DNA of 43,417 nt from Akkermansia muciniphila (GTDB lineage Bacteria; Verrucomicrobiota; Verrucomicrobiia; Limisphaerales; F1-80-MAGS106), in the NCBI GenBank assembly GCA_945865375.1, contig CAMBEJ010000026.1, positions 1 through 43,417 on the forward strand, written 5' to 3'. Numbering within the stretch: the first letter of the stretch is position 1; every line of letters starts with the position of its first letter. A program made the position numbers and the translations under genes. The notes under the pieces are model-generated. The model saw only the letters and a list, made by a program, of their open reading frames with translations. It was not told where the DNA came from and did no database searches. Of this stretch, positions 1 to 6,222 are shown piece after piece.

Positions 1-228
1 CCACCAGCGCCTCCTGGCTCAACATGGTCGAGCGCTTCTTTCGGGACCTGACCACCAAACGTTTGCGCCGGGGTGTCTTTCGCAGCCTGCCTGAGTTGGT
101 CAAAGCCATCACCGCCTACCTGGGAAACTATAATGCGAATCCTACCCCCCTTTGTCTGGACAGCCACGGCCTCCGATATCCTCGCCAAGGTCAAACGTGC
201 GCGAAGGAAGCTTCATACTCTTCTCTAA
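1..228 (+). pseudogene. IS630-family transposase, C-terminal fragment with frameshift
   Basis: The first frame reads TSASWLNMVERFFRDLT, then continues to NYNANPTP. This is the C-terminal part of the DDE catalytic domain of IS630-type transposases, including the region around the last acidic residue. After NPTP the reading frame is lost at a run of six C (145-150). One base out of phase the protein continues as FVWTATASDILAKVKRARRK to a TAA at 226-228, which is the expected C-terminus. So the remnant carries a one-base insertion in the C run, unless the frame is restored by slippage. The 5' part lies outside the window. No clear terminal inverted repeat was recognised downstream. The family is recognised from motif memory; the frameshift is read directly. 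Confidence 0.8.
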
Positions 229-331
229 ATGCGGTGCACTACACTAGCTCGTCACCACACACTGCCGGATGTTGATTTTCCGGCCGCTTTTGGTTCGCTG
301 CGAACCGACCGCACACCGATACCGACTGGAG

Positions 332-577
332 TCAACGAAAAATCCAAAGCAACATCGGGTGAAGAATGTACGCTACGATCAGCAGGAGAATCAGCGGCGT
401 GAAGTCCAGCAAGGTGGGCGGGGAGTTGCCGACTGAGATTGGCTTGATGATCCGACGCATGGGAATCAGAAACACCTCGTAAATCTTGTCCAAAAACTTG
501 ACCACCCCGTGGGCCTTCGGTGCTCCGACCCAGCTCAAGATAACGCGGGCAAGCAGGCCAAGCATGAAAGCCCGCAT
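332..577 (-). CDS. YggT family membrane protein
   Basis: This gene encodes an 81-residue protein with a hydrophobic segment ending in ILSW near residue 15, then the motif IPMRRIIKP, then DFTPLILLLIVAYIL as a second membrane helix. These are hallmarks of the YggT/YCF19 family, small inner-membrane proteins linked to cell division, osmotic tolerance or photosystem assembly in other organisms; the biochemical role is not settled. The ORF stays open upstream to 802, but that extension runs into the IS4 remnant and is not YggT-like. The ATG at 577 is preceded by GGTGATC, a seven-base match to the anti-Shine-Dalgarno sequence with about 5 bases of spacing, so I start there. The N-terminal helix is short for the family, so truncation by the neighbouring transposon is possible. 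Confidence 0.75.
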   Translation of the reverse strand: MRAFMLGLLARVILSWVGAPKAHGVVKFLDKIYEVFLIPMRRIIKPISVGNSPPTLLDFTPLILLLIVAYILHPMLLWIFR

Positions 578-743
578 AATCAGATCACCAGAGTCGGAAT
601 AGACTTCACTGGCGTCCCACGGAGGCACGGGACTTGAGTGAACCGATGGTTTTTCGGAACGAATCGTCGGTCTGGGACCGAAACGAGCTAAAAGATTTCT
701 TGATGTCGTCAGCGTTATGGCCGGTGGCTGTCCCACAGTTTTT

Positions 744-1320
744 TCAGTGCAACCCGGGCAAATAGGCCTGTTCGGGCGTGCCCAGGAAGCGCCCGCCGCC
801 ACCGGCTATCCCACAGCCTTCGAGCAGGCCGCGCCACTCCCATCGCTGCCAGAGGGCCGCTCGCAGGAGCGTGAAGAGTCGGGTGAAGCTGTGGCCCCAC
901 TGGCTCAGGAAGGCGCAGAAGCGCAGCAGCAGATACACCAGCAGCGCGGTCCAAACCTGCCAGCGCACGGCGTTGGCGTTGTGCGCGAGGAAGTCGGCCA
1001 GTTGGAGCGTCTGTTTGAGTTCCTTGAAGAACACCTCGATGCTCCAGCGGCAGCGATAGAGGTCGGCGATGGTCTGGGCGCTCCATGCCAGGTTGCTGGT
1101 CAGGAACACCATTTCACGCAGTTCCCCGTCCACCTCCACCTTGGCCACGACCCGGCGCAGTGGGACCGGATAAGCTTTCTTGGAGTCCGGACTGGTCAAC
1201 TGGATCAGATCGTCACGCAGGATCTGGCCCTCGGGGCCGTCTTGAAACTTGCGCACGACCCGGCCGGCACTGGAAGTTGGCCTTGGCAGGGTTGCTTTTG
1301 GCCTCGCCTCGGTCTGAAGG
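744..1320 (-). pseudogene. IS4-family transposase remnant
   Basis: The frame 744-1256 contains YRCRWSIEVFFKELK, a perfect Y-(2)-R-(3)-E-(6)-K signature of IS4-family transposases that carries the third catalytic acidic residue. It is followed by the usual WQVWTALLVYLLLRF hydrophobic stretch and a proline-glycine C-terminus. Reading upstream in a different frame (1257-1320) gives DRGEAKSNPAKANF, which looks like the preceding part of the same protein. The gene therefore appears frameshifted near 1257 as well as lacking its N-terminal half with the first two catalytic Asp residues. It cannot encode an active enzyme. The element's right end probably lies around 700-740, just upstream of the YggT gene. 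No exact terminal repeats could be fixed. Confidence 0.8.
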
Positions 1321-1374
1321 TGGTGACGTTCGGATCCCTTTTCACCGACCGCTCACACGGGTTGAAGCGTTCGA

Positions 1375-1402
1375 TTGACATTTCGCGTCTGCTGAGTAAT
1401 AT
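1375..1402 (+). promoter_or_regulatory. Strong sigma70-type promoter
   Basis: A perfect -35 box TTGACA (1375-1380) and a near-consensus -10 box TAATAT (1397-1402) are separated by 16 bases. Transcription would be expected to start near 1409, only about 6 bases before the ATG at 1415, so the mRNA would be almost leaderless. The promoter lies directly at the edge of the IS4 remnant, so it may be an outward-reading transposon promoter. Spacing and boxes are read directly; activity is inferred. Confidence 0.5.
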
Positions 1403-1414
1403 CAGAACAAATAA

Positions 1415-2335
1415 ATGAGAGGACTAGGTGTATCGCTTCTCGTTCTTGTGCCCACCGGCAATCCCGCCCTCGGGGACGTGCTCACCTTGAGAGGGGGCCA
1501 AGTCATTGTTGGAACGATTCAATCTCAGGGTGCGGATCGTTACAAGTTCCAGCGGAGCACGAACACCTTTTCCTACCCTCTTGCGACGGTTACGTTCAGC
1601 TACGAGGCTCGGCCAAAAAGCGGATTGAGTGCGGTGGCGAGATTGCCATCGTGGGGGGAGGTGGTTGAGCGCGCTGGATCTCAAACATGGGGCACCTCGG
1701 TGAAACACATTCCGGCCACAGTCGTTGACAAGGGAATCTTTCCGAACGTGCCCTACTTGTCGTTTCGTTGCGGTCTGGACTACGAGATCAACGTTTACGG
1801 GGACCCCGAGCTACCATCAGGCATCGAGATCGGTTGCTACCGGAGCTTGCTCCAAAAGACGGAGGCAAAAGAGAATTGCGTAGCGCTGATTGCTGAACTC
1901 ATGCAGCGCGACGACCTGAGAGAAGGGGTCAAGAGCGCCAAACGAAACAAGGATTTGATCGAAATCAAGGAGTGGACGATTGAAGTGTCACCACCCGGAG
2001 GCTCGGATTCATACGCCGGTTGGTGGGTGTCCGTGTATTCGGAGAATGTTCTGGATTCACAAAGAGCTTCTGCACAGGAGATGGCAAATCTATCGGTGGC
2101 GCGCTCACAGCTCACAAATAGTGGCGATGGGGCCTCAGGTTGGTCCTCCCAAGACCTCCGATTTGCTCGCCCTCATGCGGCCCCTGTCGCAACCCAGCCT
2201 GCGCTCATAGTTCAGCAGGTGGCACCGGTCACGGGCAGCACAGCATCCTCATACTCTGGTGCAGGGCGCGTTTATGTCAGCGGTTACACACGGAAAGATG
2301 GAACCTACGTGCATTCGCACTCACGACGGCGCTGA
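1415..2335 (+). CDS. Putative exported hypothetical protein
   Basis: This is a 306-residue protein of unknown function. The N-terminus (MRGLGVSLLVLVPTG) resembles a short signal peptide, followed by LTLRGGQVIVGTI, a pattern common at the start of secreted verrucomicrobial/planctomycete proteins that describe a 'key-gets-value' beta-strand pair. Residues about 150-220 are charged and helical. The tail is low in hydrophobic residues and ends in VYVSGYTRKDGTYVHSHSRR, a GYxRKDGTYV motif seen at the ends of many small bacterial proteins. An in-frame TAA sits immediately before the ATG, so the start cannot be further upstream. There is no Shine-Dalgarno sequence, consistent with the near-leaderless promoter at 1375-1402. 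The short signal peptide may mean the gene was trimmed by the adjacent IS4 remnant. Confidence 0.6.
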   Translation: MRGLGVSLLVLVPTGNPALGDVLTLRGGQVIVGTIQSQGADRYKFQRSTNTFSYPLATVTFSYEARPKSGLSAVARLPSWGEVVERAGSQTWGTSVKHIPATVVDKGIFPNVPYLSFRCGLDYEINVYGDPELPSGIEIGCYRSLLQKTEAKENCVALIAELMQRDDLREGVKSAKRNKDLIEIKEWTIEVSPPGGSDSYAGWWVSVYSENVLDSQRASAQEMANLSVARSQLTNSGDGASGWSSQDLRFARPHAAPVATQPALIVQQVAPVTGSTASSYSGAGRVYVSGYTRKDGTYVHSHSRRR

Positions 2336-2355
2336 TTCGACTTTGGCGAGACGCT

Positions 2356-2610
2356 ATGGGCTTCTACTACCGCAAATCCGTCAGAGTCGGTCCCTTCCGC
2401 ATCAATCTGAGCAAATCTGGTGTCGGGGTATCCACTGGCGTTCCGGGCTTCCGAACGGGTGTTAACAGCCGTGGTCGTCGTTATTCGACTTTCTCTCTGC
2501 CCGGAACTGGTGTCGGCTACACGGCGACGAGCAAGGGAAGCGGTTGCGTGTTGGTTTTATGCGCTCTGCTGTTGTTGAGCGGGCTTACCGGAAAGGTATT
2601 TTTATGGTGA
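2356..2610 (+). CDS. DUF4236 domain-containing protein
   Basis: This 84-residue protein starts MGFYYRKSVRVGPFRINLSK and continues GVGVSTGVPGFRTG, the conserved pattern of DUF4236 (a short beta-rich N-terminal domain of unknown function). It ends with a hydrophobic segment (VLVLCALLLLSGL) that probably spans the membrane. The reading frame is open upstream to 2140, but that part overlaps the preceding gene in another frame; the conserved domain starts exactly at the ATG at 2356. The stop codon overlaps the next start (ATGGTGA), which suggests translational coupling. Confidence 0.75.
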   Translation: MGFYYRKSVRVGPFRINLSKSGVGVSTGVPGFRTGVNSRGRRYSTFSLPGTGVGYTATSKGSGCVLVLCALLLLSGLTGKVFLW

Positions 2611-2897
2611 TTTGGAAGCGAACACTGAGGACCTCTTCCTCTGAACGATTCTTGGGTCAGAAAGATGGTCAGGACGCGATTGCTGTTGACCTCCATTTCC
2701 TTGGAGACGGAACGGTGGCGGGCACCGTCATCATGCTCGAAACGGCGGGACTAAATGAGCCCGACATTCCCAAACTGCTCGCCAGCTTGGATGAGGATTT
2801 CTTGCCTGGAGTGGATTTGAGTTCGGGCAATTTGACTTTCACCGTGGTCACAGGTCGCCTAGTCGGAAATTACGAAGCCTGCAAAGTTGAGCAATAG
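2604..2897 (+). CDS. Small hypothetical protein coupled to DUF4236 gene
   Basis: This is a 97-residue protein of unknown function starting MVIWKRTLRTSS. It is rich in beta-type patterns (AIAVDLHFLGDGTVAGTVIM, LTFTVVTGRLVG) and has no signal peptide or membrane segment. I use the ATG at 2604 because GGAAAGG lies about 7 bases upstream and because it overlaps the DUF4236 stop codon. The longer ORF from 2544 would overlap the DUF4236 coding region more deeply without a ribosome-binding site. No family was recognised. Confidence 0.6.
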   Translation: MVIWKRTLRTSSSERFLGQKDGQDAIAVDLHFLGDGTVAGTVIMLETAGLNEPDIPKLLASLDEDFLPGVDLSSGNLTFTVVTGRLVGNYEACKVEQ

Positions 2898-3032
2898 GCG
2901 TGAACTTGAGCTCTCCCTCCATTTGGAATTGACAAGGAAACCATAAACGCAAATCAGTCCTGAGACTAAAACGCTAGCAGAACAGAAAGTGAGGACTGTC
3001 ACACGCACAACCAAAAATATGATAGGAACAGA

Positions 3033-3251
3033 ATGACAACCACAGAGAAAATCCCGACACGAAAGTGCATCTCGGCATTTCCTCACCTCGCTGCATTTAC
3101 ATCTCCCTTCGTGTTCGACGAACTACACGAGCACGAGATTGTTCGCGCGGGCTGGGTTTCTTGCAGATCATGCAACTGCAAAGGATACACCAAGAGCGGC
3201 GACGGAAGCACTTGCGGAACTTGCAGCCACCACTATAGCCAGCACAGGTGA
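3033..3251 (+). CDS. Small zinc-ribbon-like protein
   Basis: A 72-residue protein whose C-terminal half reads CRSCNCKGYTKSGDGSTC followed by GTCSHHYSQHR. Four to five cysteines and three histidines are arranged as a C-x2-C-x-C ... C-x2-C-x-H-H-x3-H cluster, so a structural zinc site is likely. The start ATG is preceded by AGGAACAG at good spacing. The gene is isolated between the DUF4236 pair and the broken RluA-type gene. Its function is unknown; a nucleic-acid or protein-binding role would be a guess based only on the zinc-ribbon pattern. Confidence 0.5.
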   Translation: MTTTEKIPTRKCISAFPHLAAFTSPFVFDELHEHEIVRAGWVSCRSCNCKGYTKSGDGSTCGTCSHHYSQHR

Positions 3252-3254
3252 GTT

Positions 3255-3437
3255 TTAGAAGAGGTTTGCAAGTTCTGGCGGCAAGGGGGATTCAAACTGT
3301 AGATCCTTGCCCGTGATCGGGTGGCGGAATTTCAACAACCAGGTGTGAAGGCCAAGCCACTTAGCGGGGTCCGTGTGAGCGGAGTATTTCCGGTCCCCGA
3401 TGATGGGGCAGCCAATCTCCGCAAGCTGCACCTTGTC
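3255..3437 (-). pseudogene. RluA-type pseudouridine synthase, C-terminal remnant
   Basis: The frame encodes KVQLAEIGCPIIGDRKY, then LGLHTWLLKFRHPITGKD and FESPLPPELANLF. This is the C-terminal end of RluA/RsuA-type pseudouridine synthases: the usual (R/K)VQLA-x-x-G-x-P-(I/L)-x-GD-x-x-Y block followed by the LHA-x-x-L-x-F-x-HP block. Everything upstream, including the catalytic HRLD motif, is missing because the IS21 end begins near 3434. The first residues of the open frame (MICPPVAGFDLHGD) are transposon sequence. The remnant would not be catalytic. Confidence 0.8.
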
Positions 3438-3442
3438 ACCGT

Positions 3443-3485
3443 GCAGATCAAAACCGGCCACAGGTGGGCAGATCAAAACCGGCCA
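3443..3485. repeat. Duplicated IS21 terminal motif
   Basis: Two identical 18-base copies of GCAGATCAAAACCGGCCA lie at 3443-3460 and 3468-3485, separated by 7 bases. They are the internal repeats of the IS21 end and probable transposase-binding sites. Confidence 0.75.
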
Positions 3486-3576
3486 GTCTGAGGCGGGAGA
3501 TTCATAACTGTTTTCTGGATGGGTTCAAGCTTGGGTTGGCGGCGAGTTAAAACGAGCCGGGGGCGGCTGCGAGCCC

Positions 3577-4032
3577 TCAGCTCGCGCCCCCGGCGGTCGC
3601 AGGTTCGTTGGACTTCCTTGTGGCCTTGGGTTCGGGCGGTGGCGGCAGCGAGTCTTTGACGCGGTAGCTGCGCCCGGTAATGGCCAGGGTGATGGCGTGA
3701 TGCAGAAACCGATCCAGGATTGCCCCGGCGGTGGGCACGTCGCTCAGGAGCTTGCCCCAGTCTTCGAGCGGCCGGTTGCTGGTCATGATCGTCGAGCGGT
3801 TTTCGTAGCGGCGCATGACCACTTCCAGCAGATACTCGCCGGATTGTTTGGGCAGCGCCTTGAGTCCCATGTCGTCGATGATGACCAGGTCGGGCTTCAA
3901 GTAGCGGCGCAGCGTCTTGTCCTGCTGCTTGAAGGCTTCGTCCTTCATGAAGTCGCGCACCAGATCGAAGATGGAGCGGTAGAGGACTTCCTTGCCCTGC
4001 TTGATCGCCTCGTAGCCCAGCGCGACATCCAT
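3577..4032 (-). pseudogene. istB: istB, IS21 transposition helper ATPase, 5'-truncated
   Basis: The frame contains ALGYEAIKQGKEVLYRS, the Walker B segment DLVIIDDMGLKALP, sensor-type IMTSNRPLEDWGKLL and the C-terminal ITGRSYRVKDS. These are all diagnostic of IstB/DnaA-like AAA+ helpers of IS21. The N-terminal domain and the Walker A loop, which should lie directly before ALGYEA, are missing. The residues encoded upstream of about 4030 are unrelated sequence, so the nominal start near 4113 is not meaningful. Family length is about 250 residues; about 150 remain. It cannot bind ATP normally and is non-functional. Confidence 0.85.
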
Positions 4033-4116
4033 CTCAGCGGCCTTTGGCTGGTGGCTGAGAAATGGGTGGATCAAGAAAACTGCCCCTTCTGATTCCCCGA
4101 ATAACCTCGCCAACGA

Positions 4117-4695
4117 GGTTCTTCGCTGTTTTGAGTGGAATGTAAGGGTTGCGGAGTTGGGATGACCCGAGAGGGTTGAAGGAACTTAACCAGGGGCAAA
4201 CGAGTCCGCGAGTGCCGCCCCTGGATCCCAGCCCCAACGCCAGTCGCCCCCTCCTTCGCCAAGGCTTCCGCCTTCGCTGAAGCTACGGTGGACGGGACGG
4301 CGGGCAGGCCCTCCTTCGCCAAGGCTTCCGCCTTCGCTGAAGCTACGGTGGACGGGACGGCGGGCAGGCCCTCCTTCGTCAAGGCTTCCGCTTTCGCTGA
4401 AGCTACGGTGGACGGGACGGCGGGCAGGCCGGAGGGCCGATGGATTGGGTCTTAGAAACCAACCCGAGGAATACCGTGAGTTGTTGAATGGAAACCGTGT
4501 GATTATTGATGCACCTGACTTTTGGTGAACCCTGCTCCAACACCCTTTTAGGGCGTGAATCCAATTCCAAAACCGACCAGGTGCCGCGCTCGCGGACTCG
4601 CTTGCGCCTGGCTAACATCTCCGACCCTTCCAGGGCAAAAGGCGCTCTCAAAGCCTCAAGAAAGCGGGTCATTCCACTCAAAACAGCGAAGAACC
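4117..4695. repeat. Composite inverted-repeat island
   Basis: No gene is evident between 4114 and 4899. The outer 26-base arm GGTTCTTCGCTGTTTTGAGT... at 4117-4142 is repeated exactly, inverted, at 4670-4695. Just inside, a 35-base module at 4190-4224, itself a hairpin (CCAGGGGC / GCCCCTGG), has an inverted relative at 4577-4611 (CCAGG / CCTGG ends). The two share the exact 12-mer CGAGTCCGCGAG. Three 60-bp tandem units lie between them. The layout suggests a non-autonomous, MITE-like or REP-like intergenic element. The remainder, 4696-4899, shows nothing recognisable beyond weak hairpins. Confidence 0.65.
4251..4430. repeat. Three tandem 60-bp repeats
   Basis: Exactly three 60-base units (4251-4310, 4311-4370, 4371-4430). 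Units 1 and 2 are identical; unit 3 differs at two positions (C to T at 4379 and 4392). Each unit holds two small hairpins, CCTTCGCCAAGG and CTTCGCTGAAG, followed by the G-rich GGACGGGACGGCGGGC. It can be translated without stops on the minus strand, but this is an effect of the 60-base (20-codon) period. Confidence 0.9.
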
Positions 4696-4899
4696 GCCAA
4701 CGACTCCGTAACATGTTGGCATTCCAGCGTTCTCCCCACCCGCGTGGGAATGGTCCGCTTTCATGTGCTCTGGGCCAGCCAGCACAACAGGGCTAAACCT
4801 TTGAAAAGACTGGGCGATAAGCGGAAAACCCGCTGGAAAACCGTCTGTTCCTTCGGTTTGTTTTAGGAGCGTGGACAGGGAATGCCATCGGCCTTTCGG

Positions 4900-5691
4900 T
4901 CACTGCCCCAAAGGGCGAATCCAAATGTTGCGGAAACGCACCGGGTTGCCGTGCTCGTAGAGTTCTATAGCCCCCTTTGGAGGATGCGGCTTGTTGTAAT
5001 TGCCAAGCGCGCGGTAAGGAGTGTTCCCGTACAGTTCCTTTCGATGATGCACGACCACGCCGTTATGCAGCACGGTCAAGTAAGCTTTTTTCGTCAATTT
5101 TCCATTGTCATCCCACAATGGGGATTCAAAAATAATGTCGTAAGTCTGCCAAGTGCCTGGTGGCCTCGAGGCGTTCATCAGAGGAGGCGCTTGACCGTAA
5201 ATAGCGGCGCACTGGCCATCGGCGTAGGTCACGTTTTCGTAAGAGTCAAGAACCTGAATCTCGTAGCGCCCAAAGATGTTCACTCCATTGTTGCCGCGTC
5301 CCTGCCCTGAACCTTCCACTTTCGAGGGCGTCGCAAATTCGATGTGCAATTGGAAGTCGCCGAACTCGTCCCGAGTGCGAATCCGCCCGGTGCTTGTCGT
5401 TTCCATGAAGCCGCTTTCGAGCTTCCACTGGACATCGCCTTTCTCACCCTGCCATTTCGAGAAATTCTTTCCATCAAAAAGAACCACGGCGTCAGAGGGG
5501 GCTGTGGCCTCGTCACTGAACCGTGAGCCAGCAGCAATGATTGGCGGCTTGGGACGGTTCGGATCATGCACGTGCCACTTGCCATCAGGCTGTAGCGGCG
5601 TGTCGGTATAGCCCTCCGCAGCCAACACTTGAGAATGCAGGGCGAGTGTCAAAAGGACGATCAAAGCGGCTGTGTGATTCGGTTTTTTCAT
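4900..5691 (-). CDS. Exported DUF1080 protein (3-keto-disaccharide hydrolase-like)
   Basis: This 263-residue protein has a signal peptide (MKKPNHTAALIVLLTLALHS, cleavage near LAAEG). A single DUF1080 domain occupies roughly residues 65-262: VVLFDGKNFSKWQ at the start, then FGDFQLHIEFATP, a GNNGVNIFGRYEIQVLDS block, and the C-terminal GAIELYEHGNPVRFRNIWIR. DUF1080 is a concanavalin-like beta-sandwich. Characterised members hydrolyse 3-keto-disaccharides or bind polysaccharides, and the family is greatly expanded in Planctomycetota and Verrucomicrobiota. The substrate cannot be told from sequence. It is a single gene, divergent from the DUF455/ATP-grasp gene across the GATTAC repeat. No convincing terminator was found. 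Confidence 0.88.
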   Translation of the reverse strand: MKKPNHTAALIVLLTLALHSQVLAAEGYTDTPLQPDGKWHVHDPNRPKPPIIAAGSRFSDEATAPSDAVVLFDGKNFSKWQGEKGDVQWKLESGFMETTSTGRIRTRDEFGDFQLHIEFATPSKVEGSGQGRGNNGVNIFGRYEIQVLDSYENVTYADGQCAAIYGQAPPLMNASRPPGTWQTYDIIFESPLWDDNGKLTKKAYLTVLHNGVVVHHRKELYGNTPYRALGNYNKPHPPKGAIELYEHGNPVRFRNIWIRPLGQ

Positions 5692-5919
5692 ATCCGCGAA
5701 AAGCTACCCGATGATTTGTTTTCCAACCACCCCCACTATGAGAGTCCTCGTGGAAAAGGCAACACCGCAGTCGGTCACATCGACGATTCGAAAGTTTGAC
5801 AAATCGACACCAGAACTCCGCCACGTGGGGAGGCATGGACCAGGTCGCAACAGGCTCTGATATCAGCCCCACCCAACACTCCGATAATGCCAAAATGCGG
5901 ATCGTTGCCGCTCGGATAG

Positions 5920-6061
5920 GATTACGATTACGATTACGATTACGATTACGATTACGATTACGATTACGATTACGATTACGATTACGATTACGATTACGAT
6001 TACGATTACGATTACGATTACGATTACGATTACGATTACGATTACGATTACGATTACGATT
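5920..6061. repeat. (GATTAC)n hexanucleotide tandem array, about 23.7 copies
   Basis: From 5920 to 6061 the sequence is an uninterrupted GATTAC repeat of 142 bases with no mismatch. It lies in the 531-base region between the divergent DUF1080 gene (start 5691) and the DUF455/ATP-grasp gene (start 6223), about 230 and 160 bases from the two starts. Because the period is six, every frame is open, giving spurious (LR)n and (NR)n ORFs. The rest of this intergenic region, 5692-5919 and 6062-6222, shows no gene or clear promoter. Confidence 0.97.
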
Positions 6062-6222
6062 GGGAGCGGGGAATTGGAGTGGCTCGAGCTTCAGCCTAAA
6101 CACGGTCATCTTACTGAGTTCAGACAGCGGGAGAACCCGAAACACCTCTTTTCGGATTCCGGGTTGCTTTCGGCCCGATTCTGCGGTTGCTCCTTGAAGG
6201 GTTTGTCGCGCAAGATTGAGGC

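Larger units (their letters stand above)
3434..4032. mobile_element. IS21-family element remnant
   Basis: The left tip appears to start at TGTCACC (3434). It carries two copies of an 18-base repeat, GCAGATCAAAACCGGCCA, at 3443-3460 and 3468-3485 (25-base period). Repeated subterminal motifs of this kind are typical transposase-binding sites of IS21 elements. The istB-like gene lies inside, reading toward this end. The element is broken: istA is absent, and istB loses homology near 4030. It interrupted the RluA-type gene at its left side. Confidence 0.75.

Noticed and set aside
280-330. GGTTCG-CTG-CGAACC hairpin as terminator
   Set aside because: No U-tract on either strand; may be an IS end or chance.
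717-1418. 233-codon plus-strand ORF
   Set aside because: Antisense to the IS4 transposase remnant, which carries the family signature on the minus strand.
4071-4714. Minus-strand ORFs across the repeat island
   Set aside because: Their repetitive 20-residue translation only reflects the 60-bp period; no start signal or family.
4800-4870. Rho-independent terminator for the DUF1080 gene
   Set aside because: Hairpins of 5-6 bp are present (e.g. AGCGG/CCGCT), but no T-run follows in the direction of transcription.
5920-6061. Possible CRISPR array
   Set aside because: The repeat is a pure 6-bp tandem array without spacers, and no cas genes are present.
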